The notes beneath the pieces were generated by a model. That model was not told the DNA's origin and did no database searches. It saw only the letters and a list, made by a program, of their open reading frames with translations. From Riemerella anatipestifer_F (GTDB lineage Bacteria; Bacteroidota; Bacteroidia; Flavobacteriales; Weeksellaceae), in assembly GCF_037861325.1 (NCBI RefSeq), contig NZ_JAFELW010000001.1: DNA of 64,000 nt; one strand, given 5' to 3'. Each line of letters opens with the position of its first letter. The stretch's first letter is position 1. Positions 44,944 through 53,381 of this stretch are shown here, piece after piece. The translations under genes and the position numbers were made by a program.

Positions 44944-45057
44944 AATAAATAAGTGTTAAATTTAAGTTAAATCAATAGTAATCAATATTATAAATAATAT
45001 GCAAAACATACAAAATAGTTTCCATACAGAAACTAATCATCAGACTTATAACAAATT

Positions 45058-45086
45058 AAGGGCTTGATGGAAACCACCAAGCCCTT
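45058..45086 (-). terminator. Terminator of the cyclophilin-FKBP gene
   Basis: 13-bp stem with one wobble (AAGGGCTTGATGG / CCACCAAGCCCTT), AAA loop, 24 bp beyond the stop, followed on the minus strand by a T-rich stretch. Strong GC-rich stem for this genome. Confidence 0.75.
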
Positions 45087-45110
45087 AGAATATAATAATT
45101 AAGATATAAA

Positions 45111-46193
45111 CTATTTAACCTTAACCAATTCTACATCAAATAATAGCCATGCATTAGGTGGAATAACACCACCTGCTCCTCTTTCTCCATAAGCCAAATT
45201 AGATGGGATAAGCAATGTTGCTTGCTCACCTTCTTTAAGAAGCATAATACCTTCGTCCCAACCTTTGATTACTCTACCCGTTCCAACAGGAAACTCTATT
45301 GGTTCTCCTCTTTTAAAAGAGTTATCAAACTCTTGTCCGTTAGTTAATCTTCCCGCATAGTGTACTGCTACCATATCACCTGCTTTAGGAGCTTTACCTT
45401 CGGTAGATTTTGTAATCTTATATAAAAGCCCAGACGCTGTAGCTGTCATTCCTGCCTTTAATTCTTCTAATTTCTTAGCAGCCTCTGCTTCTTTTTTAGC
45501 TATGTAAGCTCTATTTCTTTCTTCGATTTTAGATTTACCTTCATTAAATACTTTTGCTGCATCATAATCTTTGTAAGACTCACCTTTAGTGAAAATCTCC
45601 ACTTTCTGTATTACTACATCTTGCTTAGGCTTATGTTGTGCTCCTATTTCTACATTCGCAATCGCATCTATAACTTCTAAACCTTGTATTACTTTACCAA
45701 ACACGGTATGCTTACCATCTAACCAAGGTGTAGCTACTTCTGTAATAAAAAACTGAGAACCATTGGTATTAGCACCAGAATTAGCCATAGAAAGATAACC
45801 TTTACCCTCGTGTTTTAGGTCATTCTTTTCGTCATCAAATTTATAACCAGGATCTCCCATTCCCGTTCCAGTAGGGTCTCCTCCTTGAATCATAAAATCC
45901 TTGATAACTCTATGAAAAATAATCCCATCATAGTAAGGCTTTCCTTTTTTCTTAACTTTATTTTCTATTGTACCTTGTGCTAATCCCACAAAGTTAGCCA
46001 CAGTTACAGGAGATTCTTTGTCGTTAAACTGGATAATCATACTTCCTTTAGAAGTTTCCATTTTTGCATAAACACCCTCTGGAAGAGCGTTGTAAAATTC
46101 TTTTTCGATATTCATTTTTTTGTATATAGGATTACAATTAGTTAATGATAAAATTGCTAATAAAGCAACACACAAAGATAAGACTTTTTTCAT
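45111..46193 (-). CDS. Cyclophilin-FKBP fusion peptidyl-prolyl isomerase lipoprotein
   Basis: 360 residues. A lipoprotein signal ends LSLTNC (Cys20). A cyclophilin domain spans about 42-205: GSMIIQFNDKESPVTVANFV, FHRVIKDFMIQGGDPTGTGMG, NGSQFFIT, KHTVFGKVIQG. A charged helical linker (about 215-245, EERNRAYIAKKEAEAAKKLE) leads to an FKBP domain (about 250-360): VAVHYAGRLTNGQEFDNSF, VIKGWDEGIMLL, LAYGERGAGGVIPPNAWLLF. Active-site residues of both folds look intact. Two unrelated isomerases on one lipid anchor suggest a periplasmic folding helper for secreted or outer-membrane proteins. GldI in F. johnsoniae is an FKBP lipoprotein, but this is not a simple GldI. Confidence 0.92.
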   Translation of the reverse strand: MKKVLSLCVALLAILSLTNCNPIYKKMNIEKEFYNALPEGVYAKMETSKGSMIIQFNDKESPVTVANFVGLAQGTIENKVKKKGKPYYDGIIFHRVIKDFMIQGGDPTGTGMGDPGYKFDDEKNDLKHEGKGYLSMANSGANTNGSQFFITEVATPWLDGKHTVFGKVIQGLEVIDAIANVEIGAQHKPKQDVVIQKVEIFTKGESYKDYDAAKVFNEGKSKIEERNRAYIAKKEAEAAKKLEELKAGMTATASGLLYKITKSTEGKAPKAGDMVAVHYAGRLTNGQEFDNSFKRGEPIEFPVGTGRVIKGWDEGIMLLKEGEQATLLIPSNLAYGERGAGGVIPPNAWLLFDVELVKVK

Positions 46194-46224
46194 CGTTAAT
46201 TTAATTTGGGAATGGTTAAAACGA

Positions 46225-46257
46225 AATACCGAAACTTTAGTATCTAGCCTCGGTATT
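46225..46257 (-). terminator. Possible terminator downstream of fabI
   Basis: 8-bp repeat (AATACCGA / TCGGTATT) with a 17-nt loop between the fabI stop and the isomerase start; followed on the minus strand by a weak T-rich stretch. Confidence 0.4.
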
Positions 46258-46281
46258 ACTTTTATTTCAATTTATAGCAGA

Positions 46282-47100
46282 TTAACCTTCTTTACTTTGA
46301 TCATATCTATCTACCACCTTCTGAGAAACCCCAGTATTGCTAAATCCTCCGTCGTTGAAAAGATTTTGCATTGTTACCTTTCTTGTTAAATCAGAAAACA
46401 TTGCCACGCAGTAGTTAGCACAATCTAAAGCTGTTGCATTACCTAGTGGAGACATATCTTCTGCATAACCTAAGAAACCTCCAAAGCCTTTCACTCCGCT
46501 TCCCGCTGTTGTAGGTGTTGGAGATTGTGATATGGTGTTTACTCTTACTTTTCTTTCACCCCAATAGTACCCAAAGCTTCTCGCAATACTCTCCAAATAA
46601 GATTTGTTATCTGCCATATCATTATAGTCTGGGAAAGTTCTCTGAGCTGCAATATAAGAAAGCGCTAAAATAGAACCCCACTCGTTCATACAATCTTTAT
46701 CCCAAGCGGTTTTCATAACTTTGTGAAAAGAAACTGCCGATACATCCCAACCTTTTTCTAAAAAGCTATAATTAAGGTCAGTATAAGGCTTACCTTTTCT
46801 CACATTAACCGACATTCCTATAGAGTGTAAAATAAAATCTAGCTTTCCAAATTTTTCTATCGCAGCATCAAAAAGTTTTTCTAAATCTTCCATAGAAGTG
46901 GCGTCTGCACCAATGACCTCTGCTCCTGTTTTTTCTGCCAAAGCGTTTAGTTCTCCCATTCTCATAGCGATAGGTGCATTAGATAAGATAAATTCAGCAC
47001 CTTCTTCATGACATCTTTCTGCTACTTTCCAAGCGATAGATTGCTCGTTAAGAGCTCCAAATATAATTCCCTTTTTTCCTTTTAATAATCCGTATGACAT
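46282..47100 (-). CDS. fabI: Enoyl-[acyl-carrier-protein] reductase (NADH) FabI
   Basis: 272 residues from ATG 47100; a frame extension of seven codons upstream has no support. The last reduction of each fatty-acid elongation cycle. N-terminal KGKKGIIFGALNEQSIAWKVA is the NADH fold of FabI; LSNAPIAMR is the cofactor loop. The catalytic Tyr-x6-Lys is YNDMADNK (about 190-197), with RVNTISQSPTPTTAGSGV after it and LFNDGGFSNTG near the end. A -7 box lies upstream. This is the common triclosan-target type. Confidence 0.94.
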   Translation of the reverse strand: MSYGLLKGKKGIIFGALNEQSIAWKVAERCHEEGAEFILSNAPIAMRMGELNALAEKTGAEVIGADATSMEDLEKLFDAAIEKFGKLDFILHSIGMSVNVRKGKPYTDLNYSFLEKGWDVSAVSFHKVMKTAWDKDCMNEWGSILALSYIAAQRTFPDYNDMADNKSYLESIARSFGYYWGERKVRVNTISQSPTPTTAGSGVKGFGGFLGYAEDMSPLGNATALDCANYCVAMFSDLTRKVTMQNLFNDGGFSNTGVSQKVVDRYDQSKEG

Positions 47101-47118
47101 AATTATTTTATTTAGCAA

Positions 47119-47126
47119 CAAAAATA
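47119..47126 (-). promoter_or_regulatory. -7 element for fabI
   Basis: TATTTTTG on the minus strand, exact TAnnTTTG, 18 nt before ATG 47100, with a TTG 24 bp further upstream (47151-47153). Confidence 0.5.
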
Positions 47127-47164
47127 ATAAAAAAAATAAGATTGGGATTACAATCCACCCTAAA

Positions 47165-47200
47165 TTTGACTAGACTTCTTACATTAAATTACTATCTTTG
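47165..47200 (+). promoter_or_regulatory. Promoter of fsa
   Basis: TTTG at 47165-47168, 24-bp spacer, and exact -7 box TATCTTTG at 47193-47200, 24 nt before ATG 47225. Confidence 0.6.
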
Positions 47201-47224
47201 CTGAAACAAAAATCTAATTAAAAA

Positions 47225-47878
47225 ATGAAATTTTTTATCGACACCGCTAATCTTGAACAAATTAAAGAAGCTAAAAATCTAGGTATCTTAGATGGCGTAA
47301 CTACCAACCCTTCCCTAATGGCTAAAGAAGGTATACAAGGGAAAGAAGCTATAATGAATCATTACAAAACCATTTGCGAATTGGTAGATGGAGATATTTC
47401 TGCAGAGGTACTTTCTACAACTTATGAGGAAATGATAAAAGAAGGCGAAGAACTAGCAGCCATCCACCCTAATATCGTGGTAAAAATACCAATGATAAAA
47501 GACGGAATAAAGGCTATAAAGTATTTTTCTGATAAAGGTATTAAGACTAACTGCACTTTAATATTTTCGGCAGGACAAGCTCTTTTAGCAGCTAAGGCTG
47601 GAGCGACTTATGTATCGCCTTTCTTAGGAAGATTGGACGACATCTCTACCGATGGACTTAACTTAATAGAAGAAATCAGAACTATATATGATAACTATAT
47701 GTTTGAAACTGAAATTCTAGCCGCTTCTATAAGACACTCTATGCACATTATAGATTGTGCTAAGATAGGTGCTGATGTTATCACTTCTCCTTTAGCTCCT
47801 ATATTGAGTTTACTTAAACACCCTTTAACGGATAATGGTCTAGCACAGTTTGTAGCTGATGCACAGAAATTAGGCTAG
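47225..47878 (+). CDS. fsa: Fructose-6-phosphate aldolase / small transaldolase
   Basis: 217 residues, the small TalC/FSA subfamily. MKFFIDTANLEQIKEAKNLG, DGVTTNPSLMAKEG and NIVVKIPMIKDGIKAIK (with the Schiff-base Lys region), then TNCTLIFSAGQALLAAKAGA and YVSPFLGRLDDIS are family signatures. Members act as transaldolase (pentose phosphate pathway) or fructose 6-phosphate aldolase; the two cannot be told apart here. Monocistronic, with its own promoter and a terminator shared with ychF. Confidence 0.93.
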   Translation: MKFFIDTANLEQIKEAKNLGILDGVTTNPSLMAKEGIQGKEAIMNHYKTICELVDGDISAEVLSTTYEEMIKEGEELAAIHPNIVVKIPMIKDGIKAIKYFSDKGIKTNCTLIFSAGQALLAAKAGATYVSPFLGRLDDISTDGLNLIEEIRTIYDNYMFETEILAASIRHSMHIIDCAKIGADVITSPLAPILSLLKHPLTDNGLAQFVADAQKLG

Positions 47879-47901
47879 TAAACAACATCATAATTAAAAA
47901 C

Positions 47902-47936
47902 AAAAAATCCTCACAACTAAGTTATGAGGATTTTTT
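47902..47936. terminator. Bidirectional terminator between fsa and ychF
   Basis: Perfect 12-bp repeat (AAAAAATCCTCA / TGAGGATTTTTT), 11-nt loop, T-rich on both strands, between convergent genes. Confidence 0.85.
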
Positions 47937-47954
47937 TATTATTTGATTTAGATA

Positions 47955-49046
47955 TTAAACATTAAATCTAAAATGCATAATATCACCGTCTTGCACCACA
48001 TATTCTTTACCTTCCACAGAAAGCTTACCAGCTTCTTTCACCTTAGCTTCCGAACCGTAATTGATGAAATCTTCGTACTTAATTACTTCCGCACGGATAA
48101 ACCCTTTCTCAAAATCAGTATGGATAACTCCTGCCGCTTGAGGCGCCGTCCAACCTTTACCTATCGTCCATGCTCTTACCTCTTTTACGCCTGCTGTGAA
48201 ATAAGTTTGCAACTTTAAAAGTTCATACGCTTTACGGATAAGACGGTTAACTCCTGGTTCTTCTAGCCCTAACTCTTCCAAAAACATTTGGCGTTCTTCG
48301 TAGGTTTCTAGTTCGTTAATATCTGCCTCTATCTGTGCTGCCAAAGCCAACACTTCCGCTCCCTCTTTTTGAGCCATTTCCTCTACTTTACTTATCCATT
48401 CGTTGCCATTTTTAATAGAGTTTTCATCTACATTACAAAGATAAAGCACTGGCTTTTTAGTTAATAATTGTATTTCATCTATGATGGGCTGAGTAATATC
48501 GTCAGTTTCAAACTCCCGAGCATTTCTACCACTTTCTACAAACTCTAAGATATTTTTTAATGTTTCGTATTTTAAAATATCTTCTTTCTTCCCTGATTTT
48601 ATAAACTTCTTGGCTTTTTCTACCGCTTTAGTTAGAGTTTCTATGTCTTTTAGTTGTAGCTCTATATCTATAATTTCTTTATCTCTTAATGGATCTACCG
48701 AACCTTCTACGTGTACGATATTACCATTATCAAAACATCTCAATACATGGATAATAGCCTCACACTCACGGATATTTGCCAAAAACTGATTACCTAAACC
48801 TTCTCCTCTACTCGCTCCTTTAACCAGTCCCGCTATATCCACTATCTCCACCACTGCAGGAAGAACTCGCTCTGGATTAACCAATTTTTCCAACTCAAAC
48901 AATCTCTGGTCTGGTACAGATACCGTTCCTAAGTTAGGCTCTATGGTACAGAAAGGATAGTTAGCACTCTGTGCTTTTGCATTACTAAGACAGTTAAACA
49001 AGGTTGATTTTCCTACATTAGGCAAACCTACAATTCCACATTTCAT
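47955..49046 (-). CDS. ychF: Redox-regulated ATPase/GTPase YchF
   Basis: 363 residues. An Obg-related P-loop protein: G1 GIVGLPNVGKSTLFN (4-18), G3 VDIAGLVKGASRGEGLGNQ, and G4 NVDE instead of NKxD, which is why YchF prefers ATP. A coiled-coil helical insert spans about 125-190. The C-terminal TGS-like domain has AWTIGKGWTAPQAAGVIHTD and ends GDIMHFRFNV. Binds ribosomes and affects oxidative-stress response and leaderless translation in E. coli (recalled). Own promoter upstream. Confidence 0.95.
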   Translation of the reverse strand: MKCGIVGLPNVGKSTLFNCLSNAKAQSANYPFCTIEPNLGTVSVPDQRLFELEKLVNPERVLPAVVEIVDIAGLVKGASRGEGLGNQFLANIRECEAIIHVLRCFDNGNIVHVEGSVDPLRDKEIIDIELQLKDIETLTKAVEKAKKFIKSGKKEDILKYETLKNILEFVESGRNAREFETDDITQPIIDEIQLLTKKPVLYLCNVDENSIKNGNEWISKVEEMAQKEGAEVLALAAQIEADINELETYEERQMFLEELGLEEPGVNRLIRKAYELLKLQTYFTAGVKEVRAWTIGKGWTAPQAAGVIHTDFEKGFIRAEVIKYEDFINYGSEAKVKEAGKLSVEGKEYVVQDGDIMHFRFNV

Positions 49047-49068
49047 AATCAGATATATTATAATTTTG

Positions 49069-49076
49069 CAAATATA
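49069..49076 (-). promoter_or_regulatory. -7 element for ychF
   Basis: TATATTTG on the minus strand, exact TAnnTTTG, 22 nt before ATG 49046; no clear -33 TTG. Confidence 0.5.
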
Positions 49077-49169
49077 GTTAAGTAAGATTGGATTAAAAAA
49101 TAAGACATCTGTTTTTTAAAGTTATTTGAGGATTTTTTCATTACTTTGTGTGAAGCATATTCTACTTTT

Positions 49170-50456
49170 ATGAAAATAAAATACCATCTACTCATTATAA
49201 CAATGCTTATCTTATCACAGATGAGTATGGCACAAGCTCTTAATTTTGATGATTATTTCACTAGTGGAAGTCTCCGCATAGATTTGTTACTCGCAGGTAA
49301 CCATACCTACAAAACAGCTACAATACATCAACTAAAAAAAGAACCTCACTACGGTGGTGGGACTTCGGCACAGCTTATTTTTCCAGATTTGGGGAACTAT
49401 AGAATTGTGATAAAAGATGAACTTTCCAAAAAAATGATTTTTTCTAAAGGCTTCAGCCCCATATTCAGCGAATGGCAAGCCACCGAAGAAGCTAAAAACA
49501 AATACAAGTCTTTTGAAAACACTTTCACCATACCTTTCCCTAAACAAAACATTATTATTGAAGTACAGTCTAGAGAAAGAGATGGTTCGTTTTCTAATCT
49601 TCTTACAGAAGCCATCAATCCTAATCAATTTGATATTGTTAAAGAAACGCCTTCTTTCTATCCTTCAACTAAAATTTACGGTCATAAACCTCCACAAAAT
49701 GCAGTAGATATCGCCATTCTAGCAGAAGGCTACACCACCGAAGAAATGCCTAAATTTAAAAAAGATGCCCAACGCTTTATTGATTATATGATGAGCGTAG
49801 AGCCTTTTAAATCAAATAGAAATCATTTTAATGTATATACCATAGAGTCGCCCTCCCAAGAGTCTGGAACGGATATTTCTGGAGAAAATATTTATAAAAA
49901 CACCATTTTAAACTCTCATTTTTATACCTTCGGAGAGCCTCGCTATCTTACTACTTTATCCTCTTTTAAAATTTCAGATATAGCTGCCAATGTACCTTAT
50001 GACCAAATTTTTGTTATCGTAAATACACCAAGATATGGTGGCGGTGGTTTTTATAATGTGATTAACTTGGTATCAGCGGATAACTACTTATCTGAAAAAG
50101 TATTTGTGCACGAATTTGGACACGGCTTTGCTGGTCTCGGAGATGAATATTACAACAACTCTGGTGGAACTACCGATTTATATAATTTAAAAATAGAACC
50201 TTGGGAACCTAACCTCACCACTCTAGTAGATTTTGGCAAAAAATGGAAGCATAAGGTTAATAAAAATACACCTATACCAACGCCTAGAACGGAGTTATAT
50301 AAGAATAGTATTGGAGTATTTGAAGGCGGTGGCTACACTCCAAAAGGTATCTACAGCCCTGTACAAGATTGCAGAATGAAGTCTAACACTCCAGAAAATT
50401 TCTGCCCTGTATGTACAGATGCTTTGCTGGAAACTATATTATTCTATACGAAGTAA
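49170..50456 (+). CDS. M64 family metallopeptidase (IgA-peptidase M64 type)
   Basis: 428 residues from ATG 49170; the frame opens at an earlier GTG (49146), but the signal peptide starts at the ATG (MKIKYHLLIITMLILSQM to about AQA). The zinc site is HEFGHGFAGLGDEYY, with His314, Glu315, His318 and Asp325 (HEXXHX6D layout of M64). A beta-sandwich domain precedes it (about 30-190). VDIAILAEGYTTEEMPKFK and IFVIVNTPRYGGGGFYN are typical. No T9SS C-terminal sorting domain is visible, so it is periplasmic or released by another route. The name of the family does not mean it cuts IgA. Confidence 0.9.
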   Translation: MKIKYHLLIITMLILSQMSMAQALNFDDYFTSGSLRIDLLLAGNHTYKTATIHQLKKEPHYGGGTSAQLIFPDLGNYRIVIKDELSKKMIFSKGFSPIFSEWQATEEAKNKYKSFENTFTIPFPKQNIIIEVQSRERDGSFSNLLTEAINPNQFDIVKETPSFYPSTKIYGHKPPQNAVDIAILAEGYTTEEMPKFKKDAQRFIDYMMSVEPFKSNRNHFNVYTIESPSQESGTDISGENIYKNTILNSHFYTFGEPRYLTTLSSFKISDIAANVPYDQIFVIVNTPRYGGGGFYNVINLVSADNYLSEKVFVHEFGHGFAGLGDEYYNNSGGTTDLYNLKIEPWEPNLTTLVDFGKKWKHKVNKNTPIPTPRTELYKNSIGVFEGGGYTPKGIYSPVQDCRMKSNTPENFCPVCTDALLETILFYTK

Positions 50457-50463
50457 AAAAATA

Positions 50464-50808
50464 TTATTTCTTACTCAAAAACAAGTCATTAAGCACAGAA
50501 GTAACGACAGACAAAGCAATACTAAAACCTAATGCCCACCAAAAACTATCAATAACAACCCCATTGACTAGATATTCTGCTAAAAGCATAATACAGGCGT
50601 TAATGACTAACGAAAATAAACCCAAAGTAATAATAGTTAATGGAAAACCTAAAATTTTCAAGATAGGTTTTACTGTGATGTCTAATAGACCTAAAATAAT
50701 TGCAAATATCACCGCAGTGCCAAATGAAGCAATATGCACTCCAGATAGTACATACTGAAGTACAAAGGCACTTACCGCTACAATAAGAAGTTTGATAATC
50801 AGTTTCAT
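50464..50808 (-). CDS. Phage-holin superfamily IV membrane protein (4 TM)
   Basis: 114 residues with four membrane helices. IKLLIVAVSAFVLQYVLSGV, VIFAIILGLLDITVKPILKI, GFPLTIITLGLFSLVINACI and the final VSVLNDLFLSKK are the pattern of the mycobacterial-type four-TM family (PF04020) found in nearly all Bacteroidota. Despite the name it is a stand-alone chromosomal gene with no phage neighbours and its role is unknown. Convergent with the M64 gene (7-bp gap). Confidence 0.85.
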   Translation of the reverse strand: MKLIIKLLIVAVSAFVLQYVLSGVHIASFGTAVIFAIILGLLDITVKPILKILGFPLTIITLGLFSLVINACIMLLAEYLVNGVVIDSFWWALGFSIALSVVTSVLNDLFLSKK

Positions 50809-50820
50809 AATAACAGAAGT

Positions 50821-51888
50821 TTAGTCCATTTTATAAAGAATTGCATTGATATTCATTCCTGCTCCTACAGAAGCGAACACAATGTATCCTCCTTGTTTAA
50901 ATTGATGATTACCTAGCTTCCCTTTCTTGATAAGATTATACATTGTAGGTACAGTAGCCACGGAAGAATTACCAAATTTCTGAATCGTCATTGGTGCTAT
51001 TGCCTCATCATAGGTTTTCATTCCGTAAAGGCGATGCAAACGAGAAATAATAGCATGATCCATCTTAGCATTAGCTTGATGAATTAAAATTTTATCAATG
51101 TCCTGAATGCTTAATCCTGCTTTATCTATTGTAGATTTTATGGCATCTGGGACATATTTAAGCGCAAATTCATAAATTTTTCTCCCACGCATTCTGATAT
51201 AATTTTTGTCTTGTGGTACATTTGGATTCAACGAAGACGAGTTTTCTAAATAACTTAGTTCCTCCCCATTAAAACACAAAGTACTATCCGCAATAATGCC
51301 TTTATCTTTACTTTCGTCAGCCTTTACCACTACAGCACCAGCACCATCAGCAAAAATCATTTTATTTCTATCGTAAGGGTCGGTTACTTTACTTAGAGTA
51401 TCCCCGCCTACAACCAAAATATATTTAGCTCTCCCTGCCTTAATAAGGCTATCCGCCAAAATCATAGCTTCTACCCAGCCTGGGCAACCAAATATCATAT
51501 CATAATTGATACAACTAAGATTTTTAATCCCTAATTTATTCTTTAGTCTTGCAGACATACTAGGCATAAAATCAGAAACACCACTATTACTTACCTCACC
51601 AAAATTACTTGCGTAAATAATATAATCTAGTTCTTCTTTATCTATACCAGCGTCCTCCAAAGCCTCTAGAGAAGCCTTTAGTCCTAAGTCAGAGTTATAC
51701 TCTTCTAGATTACTATAACGCCGTTCTTCTATTTCTGTAATTTCTACAAATTTGTCTATAACTTCCTGTACAGGTTTATCAATCAGCTCTTTATTATCAT
51801 CAAAAAAAATAGAATCTAAAAAATCTGACCCTTTAATTATATTGCTTGGTACACAACTTCCTGAACCTATAATGACTGTATTTGGCAT
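50821..51888 (-). CDS. 3-oxoacyl-ACP synthase III family protein
   Basis: 355 residues from ATG 51888; a nine-codon upstream extension is not supported. A thiolase-fold KAS III: catalytic Cys135 in NYDMIFGCPGWVEAMI, His in ILIHQANAKMDHAI (about 270) and Asn in QKFGNSSVATVPTMY. It is longer than FabH (317) and lacks its usual N-terminal start, so it is probably a side-branch ketosynthase, not the housekeeping FabH; the starter acyl group is unknown. It precedes the holin-fold gene by 12 bp on the same strand. No flexirubin or resorcinol genes are adjacent. Confidence 0.85.
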   Translation of the reverse strand: MPNTVIIGSGSCVPSNIIKGSDFLDSIFFDDNKELIDKPVQEVIDKFVEITEIEERRYSNLEEYNSDLGLKASLEALEDAGIDKEELDYIIYASNFGEVSNSGVSDFMPSMSARLKNKLGIKNLSCINYDMIFGCPGWVEAMILADSLIKAGRAKYILVVGGDTLSKVTDPYDRNKMIFADGAGAVVVKADESKDKGIIADSTLCFNGEELSYLENSSSLNPNVPQDKNYIRMRGRKIYEFALKYVPDAIKSTIDKAGLSIQDIDKILIHQANAKMDHAIISRLHRLYGMKTYDEAIAPMTIQKFGNSSVATVPTMYNLIKKGKLGNHQFKQGGYIVFASVGAGMNINAILYKMD

Positions 51889-51912
51889 AAGTATTTTGGA
51901 TAAATTAGACTG

Positions 51913-51920
51913 CAAATTTA
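51913..51920 (-). promoter_or_regulatory. -7 element for the KAS III gene
   Basis: TAAATTTG on the minus strand, exact TAnnTTTG, 24 nt before ATG 51888. Confidence 0.45.
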
Positions 51921-51980
51921 ATAATTATAATGATAAACACTTTAACTTTGGAGAAAGAGTTTTATGTTTTAAGAGTAAAA

Positions 51981-52011
51981 TTGCTCAAATCGTGGTTTTA
52001 TGTTACCTTTG
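51981..52011 (+). promoter_or_regulatory. Promoter of the unknown-menG-porT operon
   Basis: TTG at 51981-51983, 20-bp spacer, exact -7 box TACCTTTG at 52004-52011, 21 nt before ATG 52033. Good match to the Bacteroidota consensus. Confidence 0.65.
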
Positions 52012-52032
52012 TGGCTGTAAATTTTTAAGATT

Positions 52033-52602
52033 ATGAATTTATCTGCTCCTGTAAAAGGGTTTATTTTTTCCTTTCTTGCGGTTATTTTAGCCTTTGCTAT
52101 TTACTTTTTTTTCTTGGCTAAGAAAAATTACTATTTGGTAGATAACCCAACGCCTAACACTTATTATTTTAAAATAAATAATGGTTCTGAACAGATTATA
52201 AGTGCAGGGCAATCTGTACAAGTAGATTTATCTAAAGGTAAAAACAGCATTCAGGTTTTTGATAATAACAAAAAAATCATTTACGACTCTGCTTTTCAAG
52301 TAAATAAATTAAGAGGTTTACTTAATATCGCTCATCAAGATTATTATGTTAATAGACAGTTTTATGGCTATATTCCTAACAAGGATTCACTTTTATTATC
52401 TCACGGAAAAACCGTAATAGATGATAAAGATTATCTAGGTGATGTAACCCATTACAACAAACTATACATAGAAGATTTCTATTATAATGTAGACGAAGAT
52501 TACGATGCTGTGGTAAAAAACATACAGAAAGTAGAGTCGAGAACCAAGCTATTCAGAAAACAAGATTTTCTAAATTATTATAACGAATATTATAAATTTT
52601 AA
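52033..52602 (+). CDS. Uncharacterised membrane-anchored protein upstream of menG-porT
   Basis: 189 residues. One N-terminal membrane helix (about 9-28, FIFSFLAVILAFAIYFFFLA) and an extracytoplasmic part rich in Tyr, Asn and Asp. The region 40-85 (TYYFKINNGSEQIISAGQSVQVDLSKGKN, read in parts) looks like a small beta-sandwich. No catalytic motif and no family recognised. It heads the transcript unknown-menG-porT: menG starts 12 bp after its stop. The linkage to PorT makes a T9SS or envelope role conceivable but unproven. Confidence 0.8.
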   Translation: MNLSAPVKGFIFSFLAVILAFAIYFFFLAKKNYYLVDNPTPNTYYFKINNGSEQIISAGQSVQVDLSKGKNSIQVFDNNKKIIYDSAFQVNKLRGLLNIAHQDYYVNRQFYGYIPNKDSLLLSHGKTVIDDKDYLGDVTHYNKLYIEDFYYNVDEDYDAVVKNIQKVESRTKLFRKQDFLNYYNEYYKF

Positions 52603-52614
52603 AAAACATTAAAA

Positions 52615-53337
52615 TTGAAAACACAAGTTACTCCATATAACACCGAAGCAGGAAAGAAAAAAGAAGTAGAAGCTATGTTTGATAATATAGCTCCACAGTA
52701 TGATTTTCTAAATAGAGCTCTCTCTCTAAAAGTGGATTTAATTTGGAGAAAAAATCTAGTTAATTGGCTTAAAAAAGACCAACCAAAACTAATATTAGAC
52801 ATTGCCACAGGCACAGGAGACCTCGCCATCGCTATGGAAAAAGGTACTAAAGCCGAAATTGTAGGTCTAGATTTGTCGCAACAAATGTTAAATATTGGAA
52901 TAGAGAAGGTTAAAAAGCTAAATCTTTCTGACAAAATAAAAATGATGAAAGGCGATGCCGAAAATCTACCTTTCGAGGATAATAAATTTGATTCTGTAAC
53001 TTCTGCATTTGGAGTTAGAAACTTTGAAAACTTAGAAAAAGGCTTATCTGAATTCCGAAGAGTGGTAAAAGAAGGTTCTAGCATCTACATTCTTGAGTTT
53101 TCTAAGGTAGAAGGCTTCTTGGCTCCTTTTTATATGTTTTATTTTAAAAACATTCTCCCTAGAATAGGCAAACTTATCTCCAAAGACAGCCGTGCATACA
53201 CCTATTTACCAGATTCTGTAAATGCCTTCCCTTATGGTGAAAAAATGAAAAAAATCCTATTAAATGTAGGTTTTAAAAAGGTAGAATACAAAAAACAAAG
53301 TTTAGGTATAGCCACTATTTACAAAGCAACAAAATAA
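52615..53337 (+). CDS. menG: Demethylmenaquinone methyltransferase (MenG/UbiE)
   Basis: 240 residues. The start is TTG at 52615, followed by KTQVTPYNTEAGKKKEVEAM; no ATG upstream is available, and this N-terminus fits the family. SAM motif I LDIATGTGDLAIAM (about 61), FDNIAPQYDFLNRALSL (about 22), SVTSAFGVRNFENLEKGLSE and VYRVVKEG-like RRVVKEGSSIYILEFS. Methylates demethylmenaquinone; Flavobacteriia use menaquinone, hence menG rather than ubiE. The next gene, porT, is a conserved neighbour in Bacteroidota. Confidence 0.93.
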   Translation: MKTQVTPYNTEAGKKKEVEAMFDNIAPQYDFLNRALSLKVDLIWRKNLVNWLKKDQPKLILDIATGTGDLAIAMEKGTKAEIVGLDLSQQMLNIGIEKVKKLNLSDKIKMMKGDAENLPFEDNKFDSVTSAFGVRNFENLEKGLSEFRRVVKEGSSIYILEFSKVEGFLAPFYMFYFKNILPRIGKLISKDSRAYTYLPDSVNAFPYGEKMKKILLNVGFKKVEYKKQSLGIATIYKATK

Positions 53338-53381
53338 AAAACAATATTCTTTGTTATATACTAGAAATAAGAATATAATCC

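Noticed and set aside
45016..45035. 7-bp inverted repeat (TAGTTTC / GAAACTA) upstream of the marR promoter
   Set aside because: About 100 bp from the -7 box, common in AT-rich DNA; no second copy seen. Could be an operator but unsupported.
50464..50808. Four-TM holin-superfamily gene as a prophage remnant
   Set aside because: No phage genes, integrase or att repeats around; this small family is universal in Bacteroidota chromosomes.
50821..51888. KAS III homologue as part of a flexirubin or dialkylresorcinol cluster
   Set aside because: Neighbours (holin-fold gene, M64 peptidase, menG) have no aryl-polyene or resorcinol genes.
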